Shown: positions 35,588-47,999, numbered from the stretch's first letter. The stretch is 64,000 nt of DNA from Carya illinoinensis (GCF_018687715.1 NC_056766.1:19327001-19391000), one strand, 5' to 3'. A program made the numbers and translations. Notes: a model not told the origin generated them from the sequence alone.

Positions 35588-37404
35588 ATGATTTGTGACA
35601 AGAGAGTCGCAAACGCTGTCGGTGGCAAGTCGGCAAGAGCCTGCGATAGCTGTATTCGGAAACGGGCTCGATGGTACTGTGCCGCCGATGATGCTTTCCT
35701 CTGCGAAGCTTGCGACTCTTTGGTACACTCGGCTAACCCATTAGCACGGAGACATGAAAGGGTTCGCCTAAAGACTGCATCGTTCAAATCGTCGAACGCA
35801 GCTACTGTTAGGAATTCTGTGCCGGCATGGCACCGAGGGTTCACTAGAAAGGCGCGGACACCGCGGAATGGAAAGCCCGTGAATCATCGAACACCTAAAT
35901 CTGAAGAAGATCAACCTGCACGAAACCCGTTTCCTCTGGTGCCAGAAGTCGGTGCAGATGAGACTTCACATGAAGAAAACGAAGAGCAGCTTCTGTATAG
36001 GGTTCCGATATTTGATCCCTTTGTTGCTGAGCTATGCACGCCCACGACTCCGAAAGATAAAGCCGTAGCCAGTGTTGCGAGTGAAGCCGAGAATAATAGT
36101 TCTAATGGAAGCGAATCTAAGGTCTCTTTATCTAATAGCTGTGGCCATGAAGCGGATAGCTTACATGGGTTTCTTCCATCCGACATGGATCTTGCTGAGT
36201 TTGCTGCTGATGTTGAGAGCTTATTGGGTAGGGGCCTTGAGAACGAGAGTTTTGGAATGGAAGGTTTGGGGCTAATGGATTGTAAATTAGAGAAGGAGGG
36301 TTCTTTGTGTAGTGGCGGAAGGGTTAAGCTTGAGGAAGAAGAGGTTATGGAAGTTGAAGGCACGGCTTGCCCGGGTGATGATGCTGAGATTGATATGATG
36401 AGGGAACCCTTTGAATTCAGCTTTGACTACGATTCGCATCCGACGTATGAGGAGGAGGATGAGAAGGTGTCTGCTATGGGTGCGAAGAAGGGTGGGGGAA
36501 ATGTGTCGGTGGACGATGCAAACAAGAAAAGGAAGATACTGTTGAGGCTGGATTATGAGGGTGTCATCACAGCATGGGCTAGCCAAGGCTCTCCCTGGAC
36601 CTCCAGTGATCGGCCGGATTTTGACCCTGACGAAAGTTGGCCGGAATGCATGGTAGGTTTTCTCTTTATGATACACATGTTGACCAAATTGCTATCAAAA
36701 TCCTTAATTTGCACATTTTAGTGTTGTTGAGTACTTCACGTTAATCACGACGACTTAGGTTTAAACCTTTACCCACAAAACATTTCTCAATTCACTTCAC
36801 ATGTTAGACCTGCAGTCATAGCTAGGTGATGCGTATTTTTTCTTCCATAATTCCTTAACTTCTGATATGGGAATCAGTGGAAAATTGTGAAATCTTCGGT
36901 TTACGGCCTATTAATTGTTCACCTTGCAAATTCAGTTAATCAGATGCATCTCGGCTCACCTAGTTAGAGTACAATGATCATGTTGTGTATCCAAGTATAG
37001 CGAATTACAATATAATCCCATATTCACATAATTTGGCACATGTTTTGTTTGTTGTCCTTTCTGCCTGCATGTCTATTTCTCTGTTTAGTTCCAAAATGTA
37101 CTTGACCTAACAAATTAAAGACTTGTACTGTGGCTCTTAATTTCAGGGTAGTTGCGGTACTGAACTTCATCACCATTACGTAGATTATGGTACTGGAACT
37201 GTGGGAAACCCGGCAATGACTGACGGAGGGAGAGAAGCAAGAGTGTCAAGGTATAGAGAGAAACGACGAACGCGTCTGTTCTCGAAGAAAATAAGATACG
37301 AGGTTCGGAAGTTGAATGCTGAGAAGAGGCCACGAATGAAAGGGAGGTTTGTAAAGAGGACGTCGTTTGCAGGACCTGCTTTCCCATCTTTACTTGCCAA
37401 ATAA
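35588..37404 (+). CDS. COL16: CONSTANS-LIKE 16-type transcription factor (one B-box plus CCT), two exons
   Basis: Exons 35588-36652 and 37147-37404 encode 440 aa; the intron has GT-AG ends and falls after a complete codon. Start: the ATG at 35588 gives [20 protein letters not shown], which aligns with the short N-terminus of COL16/COL7-type proteins. The B-box (about residues 19-59) keeps its zinc ligands C19, C22, C31, D34/D35, C39, C42, H47 and H56. The conserved [13 protein letters not shown] follows at 81-93. The middle is acidic, with [19 protein letters not shown]. Exon 2 encodes the CCT domain (384-426, starting [13 protein letters not shown] and rich in Arg/Lys), used for DNA binding, NF-Y partnership and nuclear import in this family. 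One B-box plus CCT places it with Arabidopsis COL6/7/8/16 (BBX14-17), linked to light, chlorophyll and flowering or branching responses. The exact orthologue is not proven. Confidence 0.92.
36653..37146 (+). other. Intron of the COL16-like gene
   Basis: It begins GTAGGTTT and ends TTAATTTCAG, 494 bases, phase 0. It lies between the acidic region and the CCT domain, the usual intron position in this subfamily. Translation running into the intron stops after 23 codons, so retention would give a protein without CCT. Confidence 0.9.
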
Positions 37405-38429
37405 TTAATCTAACTATGTACGTTCGTACCCCACTTAGCCTTTGTGCTCATCAAAAGCTGGAATATTGTGTATAGGGTCCAATAAATAACTTGAGATTTT
37501 AGCTTTTCGCCGATTATACGTATATGTAAATATTTTACTTCTTCTTCTCTCTCTCAATTCATGCTATATATCATGGGGTTGAAAATGTTGCCGAGGTAGC
37601 TGTGAAAAATTGTCCCAAAAGATGGACGTACATCCATGAAATAGGAAGAAAATACAGCTTATTATGAACATATATGGACTAGTAACCATTGAAACAGGAA
37701 GCCTCCATTTGCACTGAATATATATGTATTTGTGTGACGAGAGCACAGAAACTGCAGGAAAGAAGGGGACGTTTGTACAATTACTTAGCAGAAGGAAAAA
37801 AGCAAAGAAAAGAGGGAAAGCTAGCTAGCTATCATACAAATATCAAAGTTTCGAACTGTCGGCTGCCATAAGTACCTGGTCTGAATTTTGTTTGGCATCA
37901 AATCTAACCCCAAAACATGTAATTCTCCAGCTAGCGTAGCATAAAATTATAGTTAAAAACTCTATCCATGAGAGGACATTGTAAGCCATATAATTACTAT
38001 TAGTGAAATACCTAATAATATAATTAAAAAAATTACAATGAAATTAACATTCAAATGAAATCCGTTTCTACTAAGACATAGAAATCTCGCTTTCTTTAAT
38101 GAGATAATTCAAGTCATGCGGTATATAAAATCCCAACTTAATTGGGGAAGCAAAATTCATTTTGACTTGATTCCTCTAAGATACAACAGCATAACTCATA
38201 TAGCTCGAACCAACTCTGTACAAGTTGTTGAACTTAAAGTTCTACTAAAAGAACACATTTCTTTTGTTTGAAAAAATTAATCTAAAAAATATCTACCTAG
38301 ACACTTTGATTTTTCTATAAATTTCTCTTTATTTCATACGAAAAGAAACACAATACTAGAATAAAATGAGGAATATCAAATGTAAACGGAAAAATGGAAT
38401 AAGGAGAATAAAGGCGGCCCCCAAAACAA
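37405..38429. other. Downstream spacer of the COL16-like gene
   Basis: AT-rich, holding the 3' UTR and then nothing recognisable. The clearest 3'-end candidate is CAATAAATAA at about 37479-37488. Confidence 0.45.
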
Positions 38430-39115
38430 GGTTTTAAACTTCGTTCCATATCGGCCAGTATGGACGAAATTTTTTGTTTTGGTGTAGTGTCCAATATACT
38501 CTACCACTCCGTTCCGTTTTGCTTTAAATTTCGATCATTCTGGTCCCATTTCGGCAATTTATGTCAAATTCCAGCCATTTTGGCCAGAATTGGACGCTTT
38601 AGTCCACATTCTGTTTCAAGTTATTTTTATAATTTTCTTGTACTTAGATGATATTTTTATAAATTTTAAATCCATATGGTATTTAATTAATTCTATAATA
38701 TAAAATGTATTTATATAATTTTAATTTTTGCAACTGTAAATATGTCCCTTCATTCTCTTTTTTTTTAAATATCATTATTTTTAATAATTTATCTATTTTT
38801 TATTTTTTTATTTGTTTTTATGTCTCAACTCAAGTTTGTAATTTTTTCAACATATATTCATTTTATAAATATTCAATTCTTTCATATATATACACATATA
38901 CATGATCCACATGACTTACATGTATATATATGTATTTATTCTATTAATTATTAGTTTATATATACATATAACTATTTATATATATAATATATAATTAATT
39001 TCAAAACGGTATTGGTTTCTAATATTTTAACTAAAACGGTCACGGAAATAATATTTAAGACTTTGCCGTGAAGTCACAAAAACGGCCGCTATGAAACAAG
39101 AGCTTAAAACCATAA
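38430..39115. mobile_element. Possible non-autonomous DNA element with GGTTTTAA ends
   Basis: The left end (AAGGTTTTAAACTTCGTTCC) and right end (GAGCTTAAAACCATAAACC, read in reverse as GGTTTTAAGCTC) are inverted. The left part has repeated CGTTCCxTxTCGGCCxG-like words and the right part has ACGGTCACGGA and AACGGCCGC, as in a decayed family with GC-rich subterminal motifs. The interior is very AT-rich. Class not assigned. Confidence 0.35.
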
Positions 39116-40855
39116 ACCGGTAAGGAAATAAGAGAGAGAATTAAAGAGAAAAGATTAGACGGCTTCTCCCATAGCCGTTAAAAGCAAATATTAGAAGATT
39201 TTTTTTGTTTGTCAGTTATTCACTTTGAAATATTGGATGCCGAAAAATACTGAATAAAACTTCCTCAACGCATAAAAATAAATAAATAAATAAATAAATA
39301 AAAGAAGAAAAAACTAAGGGATGCAGCGATATTAATATTAGAAAGAATCTTCCTAACAAATACAATCTATTAAAAAATACTAACAATTACTTCCAAGCGA
39401 CAGTTTCTGATCGTTTGTTTGTGCGTCTTACGTTTCACGAGTTGCTCTTTGTTTTTTCTGAAGCCACGACCGTGGAGAATGCCACAAGAATGACCCCAAC
39501 ATGGTCTAAACTTAAATATCTCATTCAACATGAGATCAGGATCAAGCTAGAGAAAGAGTTGTTCGTTTCAGTATCGGTATTCAAGTCATGTCCTCTTGTG
39601 CACCTAGCTAGTTCGGACATGCACCAAAGGCCACAAGAGCGGGAATATTGCGGAATTTCAAAACCAGGACGCCCAATTTATATGGCTCGCCCCTGGACCA
39701 CCATATATACATTTGCCACCCCTTAATGCATTACTTTTAGGCTGGAAAGCTATATATGTCATGTAGCGGGGAAGGCCGGTTTGCCGATCGATGATCATAT
39801 TGTGATTGTTTATGGTTTCTCTTCATGGTTTATATATATTTTTATCCCCGCCTTGCTACTATTTGGTAATCTGTCCACAATTAAAGACAAGATGGTAAAA
39901 GCTAGCCTTGCAATTATCAATTATATTGGCACTACGTACGGCTTCCAAATTTTATTGTGAGTTCATGTACTATATATTCTGAGCAATGGACGTTAATCTC
40001 AAGTATTCTTTATAAGTTTTCACCATTTGATGTTAAATAGACGATTATATATATATACATAGAGTCTCAGGGTACGTACGTATCATCATGTAATTATCAT
40101 GCATGTTGTCATTAAGGGTGAGCGCCCTTCTTGGATAGTTGCATGCATTGAGAATATATGTATATATACTACTGTAGCTTCTGGCTCCTGCTGTTGCATT
40201 TGAATCTTGCATGTTCGATTATTTGCTATTACTGTATGCTTGATTGGTTGGTACGTACGAGGTATCACTGCAACAAAATCTGAGTTTTAGATCAGGCAAA
40301 CCTTTTTCGTTCCTAAGACTAATTTTGGGATGGATATGAGCAATTTCAAGGACATGAAATTTTCTAATTAAATAATTATCAATAACATATATATATATAT
40401 ATATTTTTATAAGGCTGGGATGGGCCGCGGTTCGAACCTAAAATTTTTATTTGAAGAGTTGAATTATATATTATCAGACCATCATATTCTTGATTAATAA
40501 TATATTATCCATATTCTAAGAATATCTAATTATTTTCCACCTCTGCACTTTGATACTTCTTCCTGTTGCAGATCCAATATTTCAATCATTGTACCATGAC
40601 AGCACTGAATTAGTACTTCACCTTCTTGGGCCCTTTGATGTAAAAGTACTGAAAAGTTTTTGATGAATAGTTAAGAAATCAAGTTGACACGAGAAGTCGT
40701 ATAGATTTTGTGGATGTTATGGGTCCCATTTTAAAGATACGTTAACAATAGCGATTTGTTAGAAAATCTAAAAAAAAAAAAAAAGGTATTGTGGAAGTTA
40801 AAATTAAAAAATAAATAAATAAATCATTAGCCACTGGCCCACAGGGTGACCCTTA
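39116..40855. other. AT-rich spacer
   Basis: Includes an (AAAT)n run at about 39282-39302, a 103-codon ORF at 39415-39726 without any recognisable motif, an (AT)n run near 40391-40406, and CACTGCAACAAAATCTGAG at 40266, which looks like an isolated CACTA-type end. No gene is supported. Confidence 0.45.
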
Positions 40856-41291
40856 TGTCACGGACTTAGAATTTCTTCACTCGACCCGTGCGGCCTTAGG
40901 AGGCTTTCTCTCCCACAAAGCTCCTAAGTAAGCCTTCTAAAGGACTCAAGACAATAGAGAACAAACTAGAGAGAGAAGATAGAGAGAGATGCTCTAGAGA
41001 ACTTGTTTCTCTTCTTGCTTGGTGATTTACACAAATGAGAGCCCCTCTATTTATAGGGAACTCTTGGTACAAAGAATGGTTAGGATTGTGACACTTGTCA
41101 TCAATCCAAGGGTAAAGAACTTTCTAGATGCCTACTCTAGAATTGTCTATAACGCCCCTTTCTAGAACACTACTCTAGAATTGTCTATAACGCCCCTTCT
41201 AGATGACTCCACACAATTCCACAAGATTACAAAGGACTTGGAGGTTTCTAGAAGATTGGCAAATTCTCTAAAAAAACCCTAGGTGGTGACA
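40856..41291 (-). mobile_element. 3' LTR (436 bp) of a young chromovirus-type element
   Basis: Identical to 44442-44877 except at three positions. Minus-strand ends are TGTCACCACC and CCGTGACA. The purine tract GGTGGGGGAGAA abuts it at 41292-41303. A TATAAATA box is at 41048-41055 (minus). Inside, a ~37-base unit (ACTCTAGAATTGTCTATAAC...) is duplicated. CTTA directly precedes this LTR and directly follows the other LTR, a likely 4-base remnant of the target duplication. Confidence 0.95.
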
Positions 41292-42232
41292 TTCTCCCCC
41301 ACCAAGCTTCGCGACGTCCTCGACGCGGTGTCCTCATGGAACCTTCGGATATGATCTTCAAATTGCCACAATGACTCCTTTGGTTCCCAAGTTGTCTCGC
41401 TCTCGGGCAATCCCTTCCACTTGATCAAGTATTCTTGGTGTGGCATATGACTCTTTCGCCTGATGACACGGTCCGCCAAGATTTCTTCTACTTCTTTGTC
41501 GAAAGTGGTAGTTATGCCCAAAGGTGCACGCTTAGACTCTCCCCGTGTTGGCTCTTCTTCATCACCATGGTAAGGCTTCAAGCAGCTGACATGGAAGACT
41601 GGATGAAGTTTGAACTTGGAGGGTAAGTCCAGCTTGTAGGAGACCTTCCCTACTTTCTTGATGATTGGGAATGGTCCCTCGTAACGTCGTACAAGCCCCT
41701 TGTGTAGCTTTCTTGTGAACTTGTGTTGGCTCGACAAGATCTTTACTAACACCAAGTCGCCTATACGATACTCTGTGTGCCTCCTCTTCTGATCAGCCCA
41801 CTTCTTCATCTTCTTGGTTGCTTTGTCTAAGTAGGAACGGGTCACATCCAATTGCTCGTTCCAAGACTTAGCAACCTTGAAGGCTGTCGGACAATTCCCC
41901 GCGTAGCTTGTCTCCAATGACTGGGGAGTAAGTGGCTGTTGTCCCATTACAATCTCAAATGGACTCTTGTTTGTGGACTCGCTTCTTTGTAAATTGTAGG
42001 AGAATTGAGCGACATCCAATAACTTGGCCCAATCGGATTGGTTGGCACTTACAAAGTGCCTCAAGTATAACTCTAACAAGGCATTCACCCTTTCAGTTTG
42101 CCCATCTGTCTGAGGGTGAAAGCTGGTAGAGAAATGTAAGGCAGACCCCATAAGCTTGAATAGTCCTGACCAGAACTTTCCTGTGAAGCGAGGGTCTCGA
42201 TCACTGATCAAGCTTGGAGAAGTACTTTGCAT
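41279..42232 (-). pseudogene. C-terminal half of integrase with chromodomain (N-terminus deleted)
   Basis: The 317-codon frame starts inside the integrase catalytic core. D11 (ISDRDPRF) and E47 (HPQTDGQTERVN) are spaced 35 residues apart, as in the D,D-35-E triad, but the first Asp and the zinc-binding N-terminus are absent. The GPY-type region reads RYEGPFPIIKKVGKVSYKL. A chromodomain closes the protein (about 246-297: EVEEILADRVIRRKSH, EYLIKWKGLPESETTWEP). Its stop codon lies 12 bases inside the LTR. It is fused out of frame to a partial reverse transcriptase by an internal deletion, so no functional polymerase or integrase is made. The chromodomain places the parent among Ty3/gypsy chromoviruses. 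Confidence 0.9.
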
Positions 42233-44414
42233 GGCCTAGTTGATCAAATAAATCAGCAATCAAAGGAATTGGGTATTTGTTTTTGATGGTTACCTTGTTT
42301 AGAGCTCGGTAGTCGATGCACAACCGTAACGACCCATCATGTTTCCTTTGGAACAACACAGGTGCCCCATATGGTGCCTTGGAGGGTTGGATGAATCCGG
42401 CATCAAGTAGCTCCTTTAGTTGCCTCCTTAGTTCTTCAAGTTCTGGAGGTGACATGCGATAAGGGGCTTTGGCGGGTGGTTTGGCGCCGGGTTCCATCTC
42501 GATCTGATGATCCACCTCTCTCCTAGGTGGTAGTTGCTTGGGCAACTCTGGCGGCATGACATCCTCATAGTCCCTGAGGACCTTTTGGATCTCCTTGGGT
42601 GGAGGGGAGGAAGTCTTCACTTCACCTTCCTCCATAGAAGCCAAGTATGACGCCTCGCCCTTCTTCCATCCCTTCTTGAATTGCATGGCGGATAGAAGTT
42701 GGGTGGTGTTTGGCTTGGACACGGTGGGTATCATGCATGGACCACCCTCCAAGATACACACCGAGTTGTAGTGGGGAAGAGACACTACATTGAATTGTCT
42801 CAAGAATTCCATCCCCAATACGATGTTGAAGTCATCCATGGGAGCTACAGAGAAATCCACCGTGCCTCTCCAAGTGCCAAGTTGTAGCTCCACCCCGTGA
42901 GCTACGCCATCAAGGGGTTTGGCCTCAGAATTCACGGTCTTCAGCCATCCTTGACCCTTCTTAAGAGGAATCCCTAGCCGTGCGGCCTCTTCCTTCTTAA
43001 TGAAGTTGTGAGAAGCTCCTGAGTCGACCATGGCGTGACTCTTTTTCCCATTGACGAACACTTCTACAAACATCAAAGACCCATCCTTGGTGGTTGGCTT
43101 TGTGCTTGCCTTTAGGGAGTTGAGAAGTTGTAGACACCCCAGGTGCGACTTCTCTTGGACTTCCTTCTCCTCCAACATAGCATTGAGGGCCTTCCTCTTG
43201 GGACAATCTCTAGCCCAGTGTGGGCCGTTACAAAGGAAGCAAGCATCCTTTGGCTTCTTGTCCTTTGAGTAGTCCTTCTTGCCCTCCTTTGATGTTGAAG
43301 GCTTGTCTCCACGGTCTTTGTATTGTGGCGGCTTGAACCCCTTCGCTCCCCCACCCTTAGTGTGATTGTCCTTCGAAGACTTGGGTTTTGAAGAGTTGTC
43401 ACTCTTATGGTACTCAAATTCTTCTAAGGTCTCTGCCACGGTCAGGGCGGTGGAGATGTCGTTGACTCCACGACGCTTGAGTTCTTGAGCCACCCAAGAT
43501 TTGAGACCGTCGATGAAGTTGAAGAGGAGATCTTCTTCACTCATGTTTGTAATTTGAAGCATGAGGGCAGAAAACTCTTCAACATAGTTGCGGATAGAAG
43601 AAGTGTGCTTCAACTCCTTCATTCTCTTCCGCGCATGAATAGCCACATTCTCGGGATAGAATTGCCTCTTGAGTTCACGCTTGAACTCTTCCCAAGAATC
43701 AATGGAGCAAGTACCCTTCTCTATCTCACTATGCTTCCGACGCCACCAAGTACCAGCAAGATTAGTAAGATAGAGGGAAGCAGTACGTACCTTGACACGC
43801 TCGTCTTGCATGTTCAAAGCTTCAAAGTAGCGCTCCATGTGCCACATGTAGTTGTCAAGTTCTTTGGCATCCCGCTTGCCATCGAACTCTTTTGGTTTGG
43901 GGGTATCCACCCTTGGTGTCGCCATCATCCCAGCTCCGACGACGCCCCCATTGGCCACTGCTCGCTTGCATATAACCCAATCCGCCTTGGTCTCCTCCAG
44001 ACCGACGCGGTATTCCTCCATTTGCCCATGGAGTTTCGTTAGCTCCCCCAAGACCCGGTCTTGGAAAGCAACGTTCTCAACACGTTGTGCTTCGATGGTA
44101 GGTTGGATGGTGCTTAGAATGGACTCCTTGAGCGACTCGGATTGTCCTTCCAATCCTAGTTCCTCCATACCTTGCTCCACGATGTCAAGCCGGTCCCTGA
44201 CATCCGCTACTGCCACCTCCATCCTGGTCACTGTGCTGTCGAGGGTGCTCACCTCCCTGTGAGACTGATCCCATTCCTCGATCTTGGCCAATATCTTGGC
44301 CATGGCCCTCTCGATCCCATCGAGACGAGACTCCATAGATGAGCTTGAGTCCTTCGACCTCTTGCTCTTTCTTGTCTCCTGGACCTCCATGGTGATCTCA
44401 CTTGGATCCGCCAT
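42201..44414 (-). CDS. gag-protease-partial RT polyprotein of a deleted chromovirus
   Basis: The open frame of 737 aa starts at [12 protein letters not shown] (44414), close behind the primer site. It has an N-terminal coiled coil (about 30-140), a capsid-like gag domain (about 175-335, with [17 protein letters not shown] and WWRRK), a CCHC-like knuckle [13 protein letters not shown] (392-404; one residue shorter than the usual spacing), an aspartic protease with DSGASHNF (about 464) and the start of reverse transcriptase (from about 620, [20 protein letters not shown]). The frame stops at YFSKLDQ, at a deletion junction that removes the RT active site (YxDD), RNase H and half of integrase. 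It could still make gag and protease, as non-autonomous elements do. Confidence 0.9.
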   Translation of the reverse strand: MADPSEITMEVQETRKSKRSKDSSSSMESRLDGIERAMAKILAKIEEWDQSHREVSTLDSTVTRMEVAVADVRDRLDIVEQGMEELGLEGQSESLKESILSTIQPTIEAQRVENVAFQDRVLGELTKLHGQMEEYRVGLEETKADWVICKRAVANGGVVGAGMMATPRVDTPKPKEFDGKRDAKELDNYMWHMERYFEALNMQDERVKVRTASLYLTNLAGTWWRRKHSEIEKGTCSIDSWEEFKRELKRQFYPENVAIHARKRMKELKHTSSIRNYVEEFSALMLQITNMSEEDLLFNFIDGLKSWVAQELKRRGVNDISTALTVAETLEEFEYHKSDNSSKPKSSKDNHTKGGGAKGFKPPQYKDRGDKPSTSKEGKKDYSKDKKPKDACFLCNGPHWARDCPKRKALNAMLEEKEVQEKSHLGCLQLLNSLKASTKPTTKDGSLMFVEVFVNGKKSHAMVDSGASHNFIKKEEAARLGIPLKKGQGWLKTVNSEAKPLDGVAHGVELQLGTWRGTVDFSVAPMDDFNIVLGMEFLRQFNVVSLPHYNSVCILEGGPCMIPTVSKPNTTQLLSAMQFKKGWKKGEASYLASMEEGEVKTSSPPPKEIQKVLRDYEDVMPPELPKQLPPRREVDHQIEMEPGAKPPAKAPYRMSPPELEELRRQLKELLDAGFIQPSKAPYGAPVLFQRKHDGSLRLCIDYRALNKVTIKNKYPIPLIADLFDQLGHAKYFSKLDQ

Positions 44415-44427
44415 CCTAACTTGGTTG

Positions 44428-44440
44428 GCTCTGATACCAA
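44428..44440 (-). other. Primer binding site of the chromovirus
   Basis: The minus strand reads TTGGTATCAGAGCC one base after the 5' LTR end GTGACA. This is the initiator tRNA-Met type, fully preserved. Confidence 0.9.
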
Positions 44441-44441
44441 C

Positions 44442-44877
44442 TGTCACGGACTTAGAATTTCTTCACTCGACCCGTGCGGCCTTAGGAGGCTTTCTCTCCC
44501 ACAAAGCTCCTAAGTAAGCCTTCTAAAGGACTCAAGACAATAGAGAACAAACTAGAGAGAGAAGATAGAGAGAGATGCTCTAGAGAACTTGTTTCTCTTC
44601 TTGCTTGGTGATTTACACAAATGAGAGCCCCTCTATTTATAGGGAACTCTTGGTACAAAGAATGGTTAGGATTGTGACACTTGTCATCAATCCAAGGGTA
44701 AAGAACTTTCTAGATGCCTACTCTAGAATTGTCTATAACGCCCCTTTCTAGAACACTACTCTAGAATTGTCTATAACGCCCCTTCTAGATGACTCCACAC
44801 AATTCCACAAGATTACAAAGGACTTAGAGGCTTCTAGAAGGTTGGCAAATTCTCTAAAAAAACCCTAGGTGGTGACA
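44442..44877 (-). mobile_element. 5' LTR (436 bp) of the young chromovirus
   Basis: Carries the same TATAAATA box (44634-44641, minus) and the internal 37-base duplication as the partner. The three differences from the other LTR all fall within a ~20-base stretch near 44825-44845. Near-identity means a recent insertion. Confidence 0.95.
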
Positions 44878-45880
44878 CTTAACTTGGGGTAGCTGGACCT
44901 GAGCCACGACCGGCCTCTTGGGCAGCTCGATCTGAGCCAACCACGCATGAGACTCGAGGTGCGTGGCCACCATCAGCCATATGTGAAGGTATTTTTTTTC
45001 TTTTGTTCTTAAAGTTATGTATTTGTTACTTTTATGTTATTTTAATTGAAGAGGTAGAATTAAAATTAAAGAGATAAATCCAAATTAGGTTCCACAATAC
45101 TTGTGGATGTTCGAGTCAATAGCTTGGATAACATTAGGTATTTAATAGATATGTGGATCTTATTTTATATGTCTATCGCTATTCAATTCTAAACTCTAAA
45201 GTCCAAACAATAACTCAAAATCTCTCAAACTCATTAAAAAGGAAAAAGCTAAGTTAGAGTTATTTTCAATCATAAGATTGCCGAGAAAATTTCGGAAAAA
45301 TAATGCAGAAAGTTGGTTAGGAAATGACAAAATTATTTGAAACTTGGCCTTTTTCTCTCGTTATTATAACTTGTGGTTGGCATGCATACACGATATAATT
45401 CTCTGATGAATAGGATTAATGTAACCGAGTCAAACTGATCTTAGTATGTAGTATTTATAATTTTATGATTTTTTTTTTAATTCTTTAATTGGGTGGGTTG
45501 AATAAATGATGTCTGAGAAACTGATAGATATAAGGAAACTCTTATAAGAAGGCATAAATCATGAGAATATTCTCTTCAATAAGGAAACTAATGAAAATAA
45601 TGAAATATGTATGAGACTCAAAATCTATGGTACCGTAGGTAAGTAACAGATCAAACTGTCCAAGCGATGAAAATATATTTATACAACAATAAATATGCAT
45701 TCATATGATGAAATATGCATGAGACCCAAAAAATCATTTTTTTAAATGATTATTTTCCAATGCACACCAAAATTCAATTTTGGTCTAAAAACTAAGTCCA
45801 TAAAAATATCATCTACCATTTTTTAAGAAAATGGCCCAGTATAAAAATCCACCATTTTTTAGAAAATGGTTCACATAAAT
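44878..45880. other. AT-rich spacer flanking the chromovirus
   Basis: The first ~110 bases are GC-rich host flank (TTGGGGTAGCTGGACC). The rest is AT-rich. No gene recognised. Confidence 0.45.
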
Positions 45881-47750
45881 ACATTTATCAAAACTAATTA
45901 TTCCATTTTAAATCGTATGCACCATAATCTCCCCTATGGATCCTCCGCACACCTTGACTCCGTTCGCCACACTATTGGTAAAGACTATGCGTGTGACTTC
46001 GTAACAAGCGATGTCCAATTTCGCACCTAGCACCTTCGTAACCAAGTACCCTCTAGCTCCCACCAGCAAAGGGGTCACGAAGTCGACACGAGAGTTTTAC
46101 CATTCTGCTTGATCACATTGTCACCCAGCGATAACTCAAGGGATGTCACTCAGTATATTACACTCCTGAATGACTTAAGGAGCTCCACTGAGATAATGTC
46201 ACATCTTGGCTTGGGGTAGTGATACACACATACCCAAAAATCATCTTACACCCCCTAGTTTTCATTCATGCTCATGAGCATACATGCAATTATGCAATGT
46301 ATATGACACGACATAGATATCCAACAACCAACAACTCCCAGCATAATCCAAGCACACAACCAACTCCATCCTCCAATCCAACCGACCTCCAAACTCCTTG
46401 GACTCAACGTCCGACACAACCAACCAATTTACAAAATAATTTTTAATTGCAAAAATATATCTAAATCTCAAAAGGTTCTTTGAAAAATACTTACAGTACT
46501 TTAAAGTCAATATCTAAAAGATCAAGCACTCCATTTAACGCCCAAAAGCTAGCTCGAAAACAAATCACAAAAAATTCACAATTTTTGGGATGGAAATGGA
46601 TTTCGAAAAAAATAAATTTGGAGTAATATTTTCGGGAAACAAAGGGTTGATTTACAAGATAAAAGCTAGAAGATAAGGGCTTGAAAATGAGAGGTTCACA
46701 GCAAGGCAAACTCAACAAGAACATAACATGAAACCCACGATTTCAAACCAAAACAGGGCACGACAAAGGGCAAAACAGAGCAAAGAAAATGACCAAAACA
46801 AATGAAAATATAAGGGAAATAAATCACAAGCATGAACCATGAAGTTATTAAGGAAAAATAAGAGTGAAACCAAGCTTGAAGGGCCCCAAGTTTGGATCTA
46901 CAAAAGGAGAGAAAAATAAGGAAAAAATAAAACAAGAGAGGAGATGAAAGTTGCGGTTTTACAGCAAAAGAGAATCGAAAATATAGAGTTTGAAATGGAA
47001 CTTTTACCAACTGAAAATGGAGGAAAGAGCTTCAGTTCAAAACTTGAAGATGAAGCAAAAATTTTCCAAGGTAGGAGAAAAGCATTCGGCACAGCATGGA
47101 AAGAAAAGAAAAACAAATGAAGGAGGAGGAGAAGAAGAAAGGGGTAGAAAATATTTTCAGTGAAGAAGAAAAAGAAATGAGTAGAAAATATTTTCAGTGA
47201 AGAAGAAGAAGCAGCTGGCACCAGGAGAATGCGAAATGAAAGAAGAAGAAGAAGAAGGCATCAATGGCTTGAGGAAGAAGGAAAAGAAATTAAAGTAGCC
47301 CTAAGGGCTGGGAGACCAAACGACGCCACATGGGGGTATGGAGAAAGGGCTAGGCTAAAAAACCCACAGGCTGGCTTAAAATTGATTGGGCTTGGGCCAA
47401 AAAGTGAAGGGAAACCCAGTAGAACAAAGCCCAACCGAAAATAGAAGGGTCCAACAAAGGAAAATAGCACAATAAAAATAAATAAAACCCAAATAAAATA
47501 CTACAACTCAATATTAATAAAATGAAATATTTAAAATCTAACAATAAAATAATTTAAAGCAAAGAGCAATTTAAATACAAAACCATAATTAATATCAAGA
47601 AATCACATTAAAATAAATTTCACGACTTAAAATTCATAAAATAATCTAATGATTAACATGTTAAATTTAAAACATGAGAACCATTATTTATAAAAATTCT
47701 ACTAGGTACAGTCGCCGGCTACAATCGATGCGGATTCGGCTGATGTTAAC
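45881..47750. other. Possible old LTR fragment and purine-rich tract
   Basis: 45910-46240 is a moderate-GC block with LTR-like character (for example TGTCACTCAGTATATTACAC and CCACTGAGATAATGTCAC). 47100-47280 is strongly purine-rich with GAAGAAGAA runs. ORFs on both strands (46696-47221 minus, 47229-47444 plus) follow from this composition and carry no motif. No boundaries or partner LTR were found. Confidence 0.3.
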
Positions 47751-47999
47751 ATCTAGTTAAAAAAAGTCTACTTACTACTCTTTGGTTTCATGTTCGTCAC
47801 GATAGAGAAAGACCGGCCACCCACTCTTCCTTGTACATTTTGCTTCTCACTTCCATACATTCACCGCCATCATTATAATACTGAGATAATAATCCACCCA
47901 TTATTGCTCTCTTTCAAAAAAAGTCCATACTAAATTCATTGCTCTTATTAATTCTCCAGCTCCTTTAAATATTTTTAGGGAGTTGGTGTTTTTGCTGCC

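Noticed and set aside
35404..36676. ORFs antisense to or out of frame with the COL16-like exon
   Set aside because: Shadow frames; only the plus frame has B-box and CCT domains and correct splicing.
39415..39726. 103-codon ORF MFVRLTFHELLFVF...
   Set aside because: No motif, no codon or context support, and it sits in an AT-rich transposon-scarred spacer.
40266..40290. CACTGCAACAAAATCTGAG as a CACTA transposon terminus
   Set aside because: Only one end seen with no partner or subterminal repeats; mentioned in the spacer entry but not called.
42699..44517. Plus-strand ORFs across the chromovirus (up to 185 codons)
   Set aside because: Mirror frames of the gag-pol coding strand without motifs of their own.
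46696..47444. Several ORFs rich in Phe/Ser (minus) or Arg/Glu (plus)
   Set aside because: They follow from the GAA/TTC-rich composition; frames overlap on both strands.
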